The position numbers and the translations under genes were made by a program. Of a stretch of DNA of 64,000 nt, positions 19,444 to 29,311 are shown piece by piece; the stretch's first letter is position 1, and every line of letters starts with the position of its first letter. The notes below the pieces were generated by a model that made no database searches, was not told the origin of the DNA, and worked only from the letters and a program-made list of their open reading frames with translations. The DNA is from an uncultured Psychroserpens sp. Lineage in GTDB: Bacteria > Bacteroidota > Bacteroidia > Flavobacteriales > Flavobacteriaceae. The stretch lies in assembly GCF_947501425.1 (NCBI RefSeq), contig NZ_CANMVN010000001.1:186001-250000 (forward strand), in the 5' to 3' direction.

Positions 19444-20811
19444 TTATTCGCATTCTCCGTCAAGAGAATTTATCCATTCTTCGATTAGCCTAACACCTTC
19501 TTTGTGTTTTAATGTTCTACCAATAATTGGCATTCTATCTTGTTCTTCAATAGAATTTATTCTGAATCTCAGCACTGAGGCATCAATATTTCCGGGAACG
19601 ATAATATGGCTTGTTCCTGAAATTTGGGTGTCAGGCGGAACACATACACCTTTATTGGTATCATCTTCATTTTCGTTAAATCCGAAACGCATTGGTCTAT
19701 ACTCGCAATAGCTTTCTTCCGAGTGACAATGTGCACAATTAATGTCTAAATATGATCGTACTCTTAAATGAAGGTCTTGAGACTCATCATCCCATTGTAC
19801 TGTAGATTCTATTGAGGTAGGTAAGTTGTTTTCTAAATACCCAACTTCAATCCATTTTTGCAATTGATTTGTTGTGCCTTCGGCGTAAGCAATGTCTCTA
19901 TTTAAATTTTGTGGTTTTGGACCAATTGGGACAGGAGTTCCAAATTTATTATGACAAGTAAAACATTCATTCCTTGAAGGAATTCTGTAGGTTACGTTAT
20001 TGGTTTGTCCATTTTCAATCCATTCAACATCAGTAAAACTACCCGAATTATCGAAGGTTGCCTCTGTTTGCTCATCATTCCATACATATTTTGCAAACTC
20101 CCAGCCATCATTTGTCATGTACATTAATCGGGTTTCGATAATTCTGGTGACGTTTAGAGGTTGAACATTGTCATAATAAAAATTCTTGATCAGTACAGCT
20201 CCTAGAGGAAAATCTAAAGGAGTAAAATCACTGGCATAATTAGCTTTAGTTCCGTTAGGCATCCACACAAAACGTTTTTTATGAGCATAATCACTAAATA
20301 GTGGTGAGTTAATGTCATAAGGTAAGACACCAAAAACAGGGTCTAAATCTTTAAGCTCACCTTCAAAGAAGTTATATTCTGAAAGTGTAGCATATGGCAT
20401 ATCTTCTAAATTTGCAATTACAGGAGACACAGGTGTGACAGTTACAGTAACGGTTCCCGTACCACAATTGTTATTGTCATCACAAATGGTGTATTGGAAA
20501 GTATCTGTTCCTTCGTAACCTGAGTTTGGTGTGTAAAGGATAGTATCATCTGATGGGTTTCCAGGCGTGGAATTAGAATCCAAAACCTGAGTAGTTCCAT
20601 TTTGTGGCGCTGTTGCTGTTAATGCACCATTTTCTGGAACATTGGTATCATTGGACAGGACATCAATTGAAATGGAACTGTTTTGTGATACTTCAGCACT
20701 GTCTGAATTTGTTTGAATAGTTACTGCAACATAATTATCGTCTTCACTACAAGAATAATAACTTGAAATAAGAGCTAATAAGCTGAGTAATTTTAGGTAA
20801 TTTTTTAACAT
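19444..20811 (-). CDS. Diheme cytochrome c-type lipoprotein (SO2930/TIGR03806-like) with Ig-like domain
   Basis: A 455-residue lipoprotein (probable lipid Cys21 after SSYYS). Residues ~35-125 form a bacterial Ig/cadherin-like domain with SNDT and NSGYEGTDTFQYTI. The rest matches my recollection of the SO2930-type family. Two heme-binding CxxCH motifs are present: Cys283-Cys286-His287 (ECFTCH) and Cys359-Cys362-His363 (NCAHCH). It should be a periplasm-facing or surface electron carrier or oxidoreductase. It is first in a probable operon with the FG-GAP/UnbV protein. What it oxidises is unknown. Confidence 0.8.
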   Translation of the reverse strand: MLKNYLKLLSLLALISSYYSCSEDDNYVAVTIQTNSDSAEVSQNSSISIDVLSNDTNVPENGALTATAPQNGTTQVLDSNSTPGNPSDDTILYTPNSGYEGTDTFQYTICDDNNNCGTGTVTVTVTPVSPVIANLEDMPYATLSEYNFFEGELKDLDPVFGVLPYDINSPLFSDYAHKKRFVWMPNGTKANYASDFTPLDFPLGAVLIKNFYYDNVQPLNVTRIIETRLMYMTNDGWEFAKYVWNDEQTEATFDNSGSFTDVEWIENGQTNNVTYRIPSRNECFTCHNKFGTPVPIGPKPQNLNRDIAYAEGTTNQLQKWIEVGYLENNLPTSIESTVQWDDESQDLHLRVRSYLDINCAHCHSEESYCEYRPMRFGFNENEDDTNKGVCVPPDTQISGTSHIIVPGNIDASVLRFRINSIEEQDRMPIIGRTLKHKEGVRLIEEWINSLDGECE

Positions 20812-21011
20812 TTACAGTAAAATTTGGATAGTAAATATAATCACAAACCAAACAATCCGTACAATTAATTAGTTGTAATACACTTTTTATCAGACAACAA
20901 GGATTCAAACATTAAAAAATATATGATTTTCGTTCTGTTTTAAAATAAGACAAAGTTGTCGTAAATAAAACAACTTAAACCGCTAAAACCCTACCATAAA
21001 ATTACGGGAAA

Positions 21012-22001
21012 TTACAACAATTTATGAGCTAATAAATATTCAGCAATTTGAATGGTATTTGTTGCTGCTCCTTTTCTAAGGTTATCACTCACTACCCATA
21101 AATTCAATGTGTTTGGTTGAGAGCCATCTCTTCGAATTCTTCCTACAAACACATCGTCTTTCCCATTGGCATAAATTGGCATTGGGTAAGTGTTTACATC
21201 TATATTGTCTTGCACAACTACACCAGGAGATTGATTAAGTAAGTGTCTAACTTCGGTGAGATCAAAGTCGTTTTCAAACTCTACATTAACAGCCTCACTA
21301 TGTCCACCAGCAGTAGGAATTCTAACAGCAGTAGCAGTAACGGCAATGGTTCGATCATCTAAGATTTTTTGAGTTTCTCTTACCAGTTTCATTTCCTCTT
21401 TAGTATATCCATTCTCTTCAAAAACATCACAATGAGGAATTGCATTTTGGTGAATAGGATAAGGATAGGCCATTTCTCCACTAATACCAGCTAATTCATT
21501 TTCTAATTGTCTTACTGCCTTCACACCTGTTCCTGTAATGGATTGATATGTAGATACTACAATACGTTTGATCTTGTATTTATTATGAAGAGGTGCTAAT
21601 GCGACAACCATTTGTATTGTGGAGCAATTAGGGTTGGCAATGATTTTATCTGAAGCCGTTAACTTGTGTGCATTAATTTCGGGTACTACTAATTGTTTGG
21701 TTTGATCCATTCGCCATGCTGAAGAATTATCAATAACAGTAATGCCTGCATCAGCAAATTTTGGAGCCCATTCTATCGATGTGCTTCCTCCTGCTGAAAA
21801 TAAAGCAACGTCTGGTTGTTGATCAATAGCATCTTGCATACCAACCACCTTATAATCGGTTCCTTTATAGGTAATTAGTTTACCTATGGAACGTTCTGAA
21901 GCCACAGGAATTAATTCAGAAACAGGAAAATTGCGTTCTTCAAGAACTTTAAGCATAACTTCGCCAACTAGTCCAGTGGCACCAACAATAGCTACTTTCA
22001 T
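21012..22001 (-). CDS. asd: Aspartate-semialdehyde dehydrogenase
   Basis: A 329-residue NADP enzyme reducing aspartyl phosphate to aspartate semialdehyde, for lysine/diaminopimelate, threonine and methionine. It has GATGLVGEVML at the N-terminus for NADP and the nucleophile Cys in IANPNCSTIQ. Length is normal. The start is ATG 22001 (MKVAIVGATG), not the longer frame. It is monocistronic; a terminator at 22073-22098 ends the upstream mscL gene. The 200-bp gap on its other side (20812-21011) shows nothing I can name. Confidence 0.95.
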   Translation of the reverse strand: MKVAIVGATGLVGEVMLKVLEERNFPVSELIPVASERSIGKLITYKGTDYKVVGMQDAIDQQPDVALFSAGGSTSIEWAPKFADAGITVIDNSSAWRMDQTKQLVVPEINAHKLTASDKIIANPNCSTIQMVVALAPLHNKYKIKRIVVSTYQSITGTGVKAVRQLENELAGISGEMAYPYPIHQNAIPHCDVFEENGYTKEEMKLVRETQKILDDRTIAVTATAVRIPTAGGHSEAVNVEFENDFDLTEVRHLLNQSPGVVVQDNIDVNTYPMPIYANGKDDVFVGRIRRDGSQPNTLNLWVVSDNLRKGAATNTIQIAEYLLAHKLL

Positions 22002-22072
22002 AACAATACATATAAATTGAAGACACAAAAGTAATTATTAAATCAATCCAAGGTCTAAAAAAAACCATAAAA

Positions 22073-22098
22073 AAACCGCTTCTTAATTGAAGCGGTTT
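22073..22098 (-). terminator. Terminator of mscL
   Basis: A perfect 10-bp stem AAACCGCTTC / GAAGCGGTTT with a 6-base loop, followed by a T run on the minus strand, 36 bp after the mscL stop. Confidence 0.85.
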
Positions 22099-22133
22099 AA
22101 GTTAAAATATATAGTGTAGCGATCAGTTACTTA

Positions 22134-22535
22134 CTATTTTTTTAATGCATCTCTGATTTCAGTTAATAAATCAATTTCAGATGGTCCTGCTGGAGCAGGT
22201 TCTTCTGCTGGAGCTTTAGTTTTGTTGTATGCTTTAACAATCATAAACATCACAAAACCAACGATGATTAAATTTACAATAGTATTAACCCATTTTCCCC
22301 AACGAATAGCGTTTTCAGCAACATAATCTGCTTCTCCTTCTACTCCTGAGGCTTCAGTAAGTACAACTTTCAGGTTAGCAAAGTCTACGCCTCCTGCAAA
22401 ATGACCAACAATTGGCATGATGACGTCTGCTACAAACCCATTGATTACAAGTCCGATAGCACCTGCCATAATTACTGCTACAGCAAAATCAATGACATTC
22501 CCAGTCATTATAAAATTCTTAAATTCTTTCAACAT
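22134..22535 (-). CDS. mscL: Large-conductance mechanosensitive channel MscL
   Basis: A 133-residue inner-membrane channel opened by membrane tension during osmotic downshock. The N-terminus MLKEFKNFIMTGNVIDFAVAVIMAGAIG is the conserved amphipathic helix plus first membrane helix. A second helix (NTIVNLIIVGFVMFMIVKAY) and the cytoplasmic bundle (EIDLLTEIRDALKK) follow. The length is standard. It stands alone between alr and asd with its own terminator. Confidence 0.95.
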   Translation of the reverse strand: MLKEFKNFIMTGNVIDFAVAVIMAGAIGLVINGFVADVIMPIVGHFAGGVDFANLKVVLTEASGVEGEADYVAENAIRWGKWVNTIVNLIIVGFVMFMIVKAYNKTKAPAEEPAPAGPSEIDLLTEIRDALKK

Positions 22536-22620
22536 AATTTTAAAAGTTTATTAGTTAGTAAATATGTTAATTAGACTCCAATTTAATTAAAAAGTCACAA
22601 TTACCTTAAAAAAATGTTAA

Positions 22621-23727
22621 TTACTTTAAAAACATGCGTTTAACACGTTGTGAAATTGCCGTAAGAATTTCATAAGAAATGGTATTTCCAGTTTCAGCAA
22701 ACTGGCATGCATTAGGGTGTTTTCCGAAGATAATCACTTCATCACCTTCCTGACAATCTATATCAGTAATATTCACCATGATCATATCCATACAAACATT
22801 ACCAATAATTGGAGCGTTTTGGCCGTTGATAGTCACATGTCCTTTTTGATTTCCATAGTGTCTGCCAATGCCATCAGCATGACCTATGGGTATTGTCGCG
22901 GTTTTTTCAAATCCTTTACTTGTGTAGGCTCTGTTGTAACCTACGGTTTCTCCTTTTTCAATGTTGTGAATCTGAGAGATTACAGATTTAAGGGTTGCAA
23001 CTGGTTTAAGATGTTTGTCTTCTTCAGTCGAGTTTCCAAAACCATATAATCCTATTCCTGTTCTTACCATGTCCAGATGAGCGTCAGGATAGTTGATAAT
23101 TCCTGAGGTATTGGTTAAATGAAGTATAGGTTTATATCCTAATTTATCAGAAAACGAATCGCTAATACTCTTGAAACTTTTTATTTGTTGTTGCGTAAAT
23201 TCCTGCTCGTTCAAATCTTCACTTGCAGCAAGATGAGAGAAGAGAGATCTTACTTGTATTACAGTTGTGTTTTTAAGTTTTGAAATGATAACATCCACAT
23301 CAGTTTCCCAGAATCCTAGTCGGTTTAAACCTGTATTGAATTTGATATGTACAGGATAGTTGGTTTGTTTTTCTTCTGAAGCAACCAAAATGAATTCGTT
23401 TAGAACTTTTGCACTGTATAAACTAGGTTCGAGGCATCGTTCAATTAATGTTTTGAAATTGGTAGGTTGTGGATGTAAAACTAAGATAGGAGTAGTGATT
23501 CCGGCATTACGCAATGCAACACCTTCACTGACATAAGCTACGGCAAAATAATCGACATTTAGATCTTGTAAGTAATTGGCAATGATATTGGCATCGCTAC
23601 CGTAAGCAAAAGCCTTGACCACTGCTAGTAGTTTAGTATTACTTTTTAATTTTGATTTGAGATACTCGAAGTTATGTTGGAGTGCTTTTAAATCAATCTC
23701 AAGAACAGTCTCTTTGGCTTTAGGCAT
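22621..23727 (-). CDS. alr: Alanine racemase
   Basis: A 368-residue PLP enzyme converting L- to D-alanine for peptidoglycan. The PLP lysine is Lys38 in AVVKAFAYG. The C-terminal domain contains VGYNRAYT, the expected site of the catalytic Tyr, and PIGHADG where most homologues have [15 protein letters not shown] is a conserved late motif. Length is typical. Its start overlaps the thymidine kinase stop by 8 bp, so it is probably the second gene of a tdk-alr operon. Confidence 0.93.
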   Translation of the reverse strand: MPKAKETVLEIDLKALQHNFEYLKSKLKSNTKLLAVVKAFAYGSDANIIANYLQDLNVDYFAVAYVSEGVALRNAGITTPILVLHPQPTNFKTLIERCLEPSLYSAKVLNEFILVASEEKQTNYPVHIKFNTGLNRLGFWETDVDVIISKLKNTTVIQVRSLFSHLAASEDLNEQEFTQQQIKSFKSISDSFSDKLGYKPILHLTNTSGIINYPDAHLDMVRTGIGLYGFGNSTEEDKHLKPVATLKSVISQIHNIEKGETVGYNRAYTSKGFEKTATIPIGHADGIGRHYGNQKGHVTINGQNAPIIGNVCMDMIMVNITDIDCQEGDEVIIFGKHPNACQFAETGNTISYEILTAISQRVKRMFLK

Positions 23728-24367
23728 TGGATTTACTGTCTTTATTAGTCACTTCCTCCGCATCGTTAACTTTCATATTACGTACTTTATCACGCAACAT
23801 TGCCTTGTAGAAAGCTGCTCGACTTAAGGGTTCATATTCGTCAACTTCTCCAAGAAGAACTAACGCATCACTTGTTGCTTTTCTGTAGCTGTATTGTGCT
23901 AAATTACCAGTACGTGTGCAAATGGCGTGTACCTTGGTAACATATTCTGCTGTTGCCATAAGGTATGGCATTGGTCCAAAGGGATTACCTTTAAAATCCA
24001 TATCTAATCCAGCAACGATAACACGAATACCTTTGTTGGCAAGATCATTACAAACCCTTACGATCTCATCATCAAAAAATTGAGCCTCATCAATTCCAAC
24101 AACGTCACAACCATCAGCTAAAATTGGAATATTTGCTGCAGCAGGGACAGGAGTAGATCGAATTTCATTAGAATCATGAGAAACTACCATGTCCTCATCA
24201 TACCGAACATCAACTGCAGGTTTAAAGATTTCTACCTTTTGTCTAGCAAATTGGGCGCGTTTGAGTCTGCGAATTAATTCTTCGGTTTTACCAGAGAACA
24301 TTGAGCCGCATATGACTTCAATCCATCCAAATTGTTCTTTATGATTTACTGTATTTTCGAGAAACAT
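23720..24367 (-). CDS. tdk: Thymidine kinase (TK1-like)
   Basis: A 215-residue salvage kinase phosphorylating thymidine. The P-loop is [10 protein letters not shown] at residues 21-30. The general-base Glu lies in GIDEAQFF, and the lasso region has [16 protein letters not shown]. The usual zinc ribbon cysteines are not visible: only one Cys remains in the ICTRTG segment and no CxxC follows at the C-terminus. The fold may therefore be zinc-free. It overlaps alr by 8 bp and is first in the pair. Confidence 0.92.
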   Translation of the reverse strand: MFLENTVNHKEQFGWIEVICGSMFSGKTEELIRRLKRAQFARQKVEIFKPAVDVRYDEDMVVSHDSNEIRSTPVPAAANIPILADGCDVVGIDEAQFFDDEIVRVCNDLANKGIRVIVAGLDMDFKGNPFGPMPYLMATAEYVTKVHAICTRTGNLAQYSYRKATSDALVLLGEVDEYEPLSRAAFYKAMLRDKVRNMKVNDAEEVTNKDSKSNA

Positions 24368-24470
24368 TTTGTAATTTTAACACTAAAACCAACCAAGTGT
24401 TCGTTTTGTATAAAGGTGGCGTAAATTTATTAAAAATCAAAAACCTATTTGGGAATAAAAATTAAAAGTT

Positions 24471-25205
24471 ATGAAGAAGAAGCTGGAAGCAGAATTGATG
24501 AGCATTGCACACAGGATTTTAAAACTGAAAGGAAAAGAAGATGTTGTAAAAATGCATGCTGAAGTAGCTGTACTTTACGAAAAATTGAGTGTCCTAAAAT
24601 TTGCAAATGAAAATTTTGAAGGGGACTTACCAACAATTGGGAGTAATTCTTCGTTCTTCGGAATGTTAGATACCGCTTTTAATAATAAAGTAAGTGACAA
24701 TATAGAGATTGAAGATAAGATTTATGTTAACCTAGATGAGAAAGAAGATGATCATATCTATGAACCAGTTATGGAAAAGATAAAAGATATGGTTGCTCAA
24801 ATGCCTCAGGAGTCTCAGCAAATAGATGATATGGTTGAAACGGCTGTTGCTGAGCCTAAAAAACATAAAACTCATTTAGAGGATATCACAGCTGGTTTTG
24901 AAGAGATTCCTGTTTTTGAGCCTGTATCTGAGGCGAATGAAAACCAGAAAAAATCTTTAAATGACAAACTTAAAAACGGTGGAATAAATATTGGACTTAA
25001 TGATAAACTGGCCTTTATTAAACACTTATTTGATGGTAAAATTGAAGATTATGAGCGTGTATTATCTCAATTAAAAACTACAAGTTCTAAACATGATGCG
25101 TTGCTTCTTATCAATACTATGGTTAAACCAGATTACAATAACTGGGAAGGTAAAGAAGAATTTGAAGAGCGCTTTATAAACATCGTTGAACGCAAGTTTG
25201 ATTAG
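24471..25205 (+). CDS. Conserved-looking hypothetical protein
   Basis: A 244-residue soluble protein I do not recognise. It begins with a helical region likely to form a coiled coil (residues 1-50), has an acidic low-complexity middle (~75-160) and a compact helical C-terminal domain (KLAFIKHLFDGKIEDYERVLSQL, split; NWEGKEEFEERFINIVERKF). There is no signal peptide or membrane segment. It is divergent from tdk and precedes rsmI by 108 bp. Similar proteins occur beside tdk/rsmI in related genomes as far as I recall, with no known role. Confidence 0.6.
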   Translation: MKKKLEAELMSIAHRILKLKGKEDVVKMHAEVAVLYEKLSVLKFANENFEGDLPTIGSNSSFFGMLDTAFNNKVSDNIEIEDKIYVNLDEKEDDHIYEPVMEKIKDMVAQMPQESQQIDDMVETAVAEPKKHKTHLEDITAGFEEIPVFEPVSEANENQKKSLNDKLKNGGINIGLNDKLAFIKHLFDGKIEDYERVLSQLKTTSSKHDALLLINTMVKPDYNNWEGKEEFEERFINIVERKFD

Positions 25206-25288
25206 ATTTCCAAATCAATTGTAGATATTACATAACTATTCTCTTTACTATTTAAAAGTTCACTTAGTTAAGATAAATGAAAACATTG

Positions 25289-25296
25289 TAAATTTG
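25289..25296 (+). promoter_or_regulatory. -7 promoter box for rsmI
   Basis: TAAATTTG is an exact match to the Bacteroidota TAnnTTTG box and ends 17 bp before the rsmI ATG. No good TTTG lies 19-21 bp upstream (only TTAG at N21), so it is a partial promoter. Confidence 0.45.
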
Positions 25297-25313
25297 AAAG
25301 GAAATCCCTAACA

Positions 25314-25985
25314 ATGAGTAAACTTTATTTAGTACCAACACCCATAGGAAATTTAAAAGACATGACATTTAGAGCTGTTGAGGTTCTAAATGAAGTTGAT
25401 TTGATCTTGGCTGAAGATACACGTACTTCCGGAAAATTACTCAAACACTATGAGATTGGAACTCAGATGCAAAGTCACCATATGCACAATGAGCATAAAA
25501 TGGTGGATCAATTGATTCAAAAATTAAAAAGCGGATTGGCAATTGCGCTAATTAGTGACGCTGGAACACCAGCTATTTCAGATCCTGGATTTCTATTAAC
25601 AAGAGCCTGTGTTGAACATGATATAGACGTAGAATGTTTACCTGGTGCTACAGCGTTTGTTCCAGCATTAGTTAATTCTGGTTTGCCCAATGATAAGTTT
25701 GTATTTGAAGGATTTCTTCCAGTAAAGAAGGGACGACAAACACGACTTAAATTTTTAGCTGAAGAATCTCGAACCATGATCTTTTATGAGAGTCCGCATA
25801 AACTGATAAAAACACTCACTAATTTCTGCGAATATTTTGGAGAGGACAGACCAGTATCAGTCTCTCGTGAATTAACAAAACTCTATGAAGAGACCATAAG
25901 AGGAACGGCAAAAGATGTTTTAGAGTATTACACTAAAAAGACTCCTAAAGGTGAGATTGTTATTATTGTTGGAGGACAACGCTAA
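25314..25985 (+). CDS. rsmI: 16S rRNA (cytidine1402-2'-O)-methyltransferase
   Basis: A 223-residue SAM-dependent enzyme that 2'-O-methylates C1402 in the ribosomal decoding centre. The N-terminus LYLVPTPIGNLKDMTFRAVEVL and AEDTRTS are family hallmarks. SDAGTPAISDPG and LPGATAFVPAL form the SAM site. The short C-terminal extension seen in some homologues is absent, as is common in this group. Its stop overlaps the next ATG (TAATG), implying coupling. Confidence 0.95.
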   Translation: MSKLYLVPTPIGNLKDMTFRAVEVLNEVDLILAEDTRTSGKLLKHYEIGTQMQSHHMHNEHKMVDQLIQKLKSGLAIALISDAGTPAISDPGFLLTRACVEHDIDVECLPGATAFVPALVNSGLPNDKFVFEGFLPVKKGRQTRLKFLAEESRTMIFYESPHKLIKTLTNFCEYFGEDRPVSVSRELTKLYEETIRGTAKDVLEYYTKKTPKGEIVIIVGGQR

Positions 25986-26554
25986 TGGAAGATTTACTTC
26001 GTGATATACGCCAATGCAAGATCTGTGAACAGCATTTACCCCTAGGTCCACGACCCATAGCTACAGGACATCCAGATTCTAAAATTGTTATTATTGGTCA
26101 GGCACCAGGAACGAAAGTACATGCTTCAGGAATTCCTTGGGATGACGCTTCAGGAAAACAGTTACGCAAATGGCTTAACGTGTCTGATACCGATTTTTAC
26201 GACGAGACCAAATTTGCTATTATACCCATGGGATTTTGTTATCCTGGAAAAGGAAAAAGTGGAGATCTACCACCACGACCAGAGTGTGCACCTCAATGGC
26301 ATTCATCTTTATTTGATCATATGAATAGCATTGAATTGGTGATTCTAATAGGGATGTATGCCCAGAAATATTATTTAAGAGAACAAGCTAAGCGCACTTT
26401 AACAGAGACAGTTGCACATTATGAAGACTATCTTCCTAAGTATTTTGTATTACCACATCCGAGTCCGAGAAATCGATTTTGGCTCAGTAAGAATCCTTGG
26501 TTTGACAAGACTGTTTTACCTGAATTGAAACAAATAATAAAAAAGACACTATAA
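25985..26554 (+). CDS. Uracil-DNA glycosylase family protein
   Basis: A 189-residue protein of the UDG superfamily that excises uracil or related bases from DNA. IIGQAPGTKVHASGIPWDD corresponds to motif A and HPSPRN to the C-terminal motif with the catalytic-loop His. An N-terminal CKIC pair (Cys11, Cys14) resembles half of the iron-sulfur ligands of type 4 UDGs; the other half is not clearly present. Coupled to rsmI by a 1-bp overlap. Exact substrate type is uncertain. Confidence 0.82.
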   Translation: MEDLLRDIRQCKICEQHLPLGPRPIATGHPDSKIVIIGQAPGTKVHASGIPWDDASGKQLRKWLNVSDTDFYDETKFAIIPMGFCYPGKGKSGDLPPRPECAPQWHSSLFDHMNSIELVILIGMYAQKYYLREQAKRTLTETVAHYEDYLPKYFVLPHPSPRNRFWLSKNPWFDKTVLPELKQIIKKTL

Positions 26555-26556
26555 AA

Positions 26557-26582
26557 AAACCTCTTCATTTCTGAAGAGGTTT
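26557..26582. terminator. Bidirectional terminator between convergent genes
   Basis: A perfect 11-bp stem AAACCTCTTCA / TGAAGAGGTTT with a TTTC loop. The T run is on the minus strand (seven T), serving the carboxymuconolactone-type gene best, but it also lies just past the UDG stop. Confidence 0.8.
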
Positions 26583-26624
26583 ATAGCGTATTGTATTACC
26601 TGTTACTTTAGGATAAAAGATTAT

Positions 26625-27227
26625 TTAATATTTAGAACCATCATGTTTTCCCACTTCAAATCCGTGTTTCCCTAAATATTGATTTCCACTTTCTATAGCA
26701 CCTTCTTCCATATCAGTTCCCATAGAATCGTTCCAACGGTTGAGGTAACCGAAAAGCGAGATCACACCGAGCATTTCAACAATTTCGCCTTCACTCCAAT
26801 GCTCGTATAAACGTTTTTTAATAGTTGCATCTACAGCATTTGGAACCTGAGAAGCCGCTAGGCTAAAATCTAATGCAGCACGCTCAGCCTCAGAAAACGC
26901 AGGATGAGTTCTGTAGTCCCAAATATTATCCAATTGTTCTTGTTCTGCGCCATATCGTTCAGCAGCACGAATGGCATGTGCCTGACAGTATCTACAACCT
27001 GTTGAGTTACTGGACACCCAAGCAATCATTCGCTTTAGCGCTGAAGTAACTCGACCTTCATTGGCCATGACCGCTTTATTTAAATTGATAAATGCTTTAG
27101 AGATGGCTGGGCGACGTTGCATAGTCAATACCGAATTTGGACAAAACCCAAGGGTTTCATTAAAAAATTCGGCAAGTTGTTTTGTTTCTGGATCGTGTTC
27201 AGGAGATAAAGGTGTAACTAATGCCAT
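26625..27227 (-). CDS. Carboxymuconolactone decarboxylase/AhpD-like peroxidase-related protein
   Basis: A 200-residue all-helical protein. SSNSTGCRYCQAHAIRAA carries the CxxC-xxx-H signature of the AhpD/CMD fold, which supports a redox role such as peroxide detoxification or thiol oxidoreduction. Length and single domain fit the uncharacterised peroxidase-related subgroup. It is transcribed alone, convergent with the UDG gene. The substrate is not known. Confidence 0.82.
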   Translation of the reverse strand: MALVTPLSPEHDPETKQLAEFFNETLGFCPNSVLTMQRRPAISKAFINLNKAVMANEGRVTSALKRMIAWVSSNSTGCRYCQAHAIRAAERYGAEQEQLDNIWDYRTHPAFSEAERAALDFSLAASQVPNAVDATIKKRLYEHWSEGEIVEMLGVISLFGYLNRWNDSMGTDMEEGAIESGNQYLGKHGFEVGKHDGSKY

Positions 27228-27268
27228 TGATATTTTTCTTAAAGTTTAGAGCTCCAAATTACAAAACT

Positions 27269-28789
27269 TTAGTTATTTATTAGCACTCGATAAGAAGCAT
27301 CTAATACTTTTAAAAAATAAACACCATTTGGTAAACTGGAAAGACCAATGTCAGTGGTAAATCCATTCAGTTGTCCTGAGCTAATAACTTTTCCTGTTAA
27401 ATCAATAACGTCGTATGGTAAGTAATTTAAAACAATTGAGCTTTCAATAGTAAATAATCCACTAGTAGGATTAGGATATAATTTAAGGGTCTTATAATTG
27501 AAGTTTTCAACCGAGAGTGTTGTATTATTATAACGCTCAATAACCATATCTTCAATACCAGTGTACCAAGGTGTTGTGCCAAGGCATAAAATTTTACCAT
27601 TCTCTTGGAGCATAAAATCACTAGCGTAATAGTCTATATCATTTCCTGAGTGATTAAAGCTAGGGTCTTCTGTGCCATCTAAAAGATATCTGTTTAGGTA
27701 TGGAGCTCCACCACCTTCCATAAAATTAGTAATTTCGCCAAATAGTAAAAGGCGTTGATTGTCTTGTATTATGATTTCAGTTGAGGCGAGATTAGTAATA
27801 GTTGGACTTGGTATCAAAATACCATTATTTCCAAAAGACAAGTCTAAAACTCCATCGGTATTAAAACGCATGATTTGGTTGTCAACAAATTCAAAGTTTA
27901 TATCGTACCGAGAATACAACACAGCTAAATAGTCATTCTCATACACTTCAATTTGACATCTGTATTCTGAATTTAAAGCAATAGATACTATTCCATTGGT
28001 TCCAAAAGAGGAGTCTAAACTACCATCAGAATTAAGCCTTATTAATACATTAGAAGACATTCCATTATTTGTGAGAACACCATTTAATAGTATTTTATTA
28101 TCATTAGAAATAGCAATTGCATTTGATTGAAAGGGTACACCTTCAATATCAAAGGAAACTATTCCGTTTGTTCCAAAAGAGGTGTCGATAGTCCCATTTG
28201 ATAAAAATCGTCTTAAAGCAAAATCAGTATTATTAGTATCTGAAATTGTTCCTGCTGTATAAATTGTCTCATTGTTAGATATGGTCCAGATAAATAATGC
28301 ATTATCATCTGGAAAAGGGCTTAAGAGTCCGTTAGTTCCAAACGAAGTGTCAATTGAACCATCTGATAAAAGTTTTGCAATCATTGGGTTCCTCATGCTA
28401 GGAATCGAGAAAGGATTTAGAACACCACTGATGAGCATGGAGTCGTCCTGTAATATATTAATATCTTCAAACGTGCTGTCTACTCCAAGATCTTTAAATA
28501 AAACACCTGAATTACCAAACGAGCTATCGAGAGTTCCATTAGGTTCTAATTTCAAAACGGTAGGAGTTGTGACATTATTGACATTAGTTTGACCAACTAT
28601 AAATATGTATCCGCTACTATTTGTAGCAACAGCATAAGCCAATTCATCACCTGTAGAATTAGTTTCAGAAACATCCACTTGAGTACGACCATTGGTTCCA
28701 AAGGAGTTATCTAAACTACCGTCTTGAGCAATACCTAGGAAGCTGTTAATTAAAAAAAGGACTATAAAGATTATTTTTATCTTAAGCAT
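27269..28789 (-). CDS. Secreted delta-60 repeat protein with T9SS sorting domain
   Basis: A 506-residue secreted protein. A signal peptide (LFLINSFLGIAQ, cleaved near residue 21) is followed by about seven delta-60 repeats of the form DGxxDxSFGxxG (for example GSLDSSFGTNG), predicted to make a beta-propeller or solenoid. The last ~75 residues are a type IX secretion sorting domain (KLYPNPTSGLFTIES to NGVYFLKVL). It is probably exported by T9SS to the surface; the role is unknown. Divergent from the OsmC gene. Confidence 0.88.
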   Translation of the reverse strand: MLKIKIIFIVLFLINSFLGIAQDGSLDNSFGTNGRTQVDVSETNSTGDELAYAVATNSSGYIFIVGQTNVNNVTTPTVLKLEPNGTLDSSFGNSGVLFKDLGVDSTFEDINILQDDSMLISGVLNPFSIPSMRNPMIAKLLSDGSIDTSFGTNGLLSPFPDDNALFIWTISNNETIYTAGTISDTNNTDFALRRFLSNGTIDTSFGTNGIVSFDIEGVPFQSNAIAISNDNKILLNGVLTNNGMSSNVLIRLNSDGSLDSSFGTNGIVSIALNSEYRCQIEVYENDYLAVLYSRYDINFEFVDNQIMRFNTDGVLDLSFGNNGILIPSPTITNLASTEIIIQDNQRLLLFGEITNFMEGGGAPYLNRYLLDGTEDPSFNHSGNDIDYYASDFMLQENGKILCLGTTPWYTGIEDMVIERYNNTTLSVENFNYKTLKLYPNPTSGLFTIESSIVLNYLPYDVIDLTGKVISSGQLNGFTTDIGLSSLPNGVYFLKVLDASYRVLINN

Positions 28790-28866
28790 ATCTAGATATA
28801 TTAATGCATTGCGTAACTTTACTTCAATATTAAAGATAGATAAATTAATAACAAATTCAATAATTT

Positions 28867-29289
28867 ATGTCACACAAAGTAGTCACACATTGGAAAGGAA
28901 ATTTACAATTTGATTCTGATAATCCAAGCGGTAAAACATTACTCATGGATACGTCTCCCGAAAATGGTGGTTATAATTCTGGCTTAGCACCAAAAGCTAT
29001 GATGTTGTCTTCACTTGCAGGTTGTTCTGGATTGGATGTGGTGTCTATTTTAAAAAAGATGAAAGTTCCTTTTTCAGATTTTAGAATTGATACGTATGGA
29101 GAATTAACAGATGAGCATCCCAAATATTATAACAAGGTTTCAGTCGAATATCACATGTATGGAGACAACCTTGATAAAGAGAAGATTAAAAAGGCTGTAG
29201 ATCTTTCTATAGAGAAGTATTGTGGCGTGATGGAAATGTTCAGACAGTTTGCAGAAGTAAAAACGTCCATTCATTATCATAATATATAG
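28867..29289 (+). CDS. OsmC-family peroxiredoxin
   Basis: A 140-residue OsmC-fold protein reducing organic hydroperoxides by two cysteines. One Cys is in LAGCSGLD (about residue 54) and the second in KYCGVMEMF (about residue 118), the usual spacing. Length matches the short OsmC/YhfA-like group. It is separated by 22 bp from recJ, so the two may share a transcript. Confidence 0.9.
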   Translation: MSHKVVTHWKGNLQFDSDNPSGKTLLMDTSPENGGYNSGLAPKAMMLSSLAGCSGLDVVSILKKMKVPFSDFRIDTYGELTDEHPKYYNKVSVEYHMYGDNLDKEKIKKAVDLSIEKYCGVMEMFRQFAEVKTSIHYHNI

Positions 29290-29311
29290 CGAAAATTTTC
29301 TATATTAGTGT

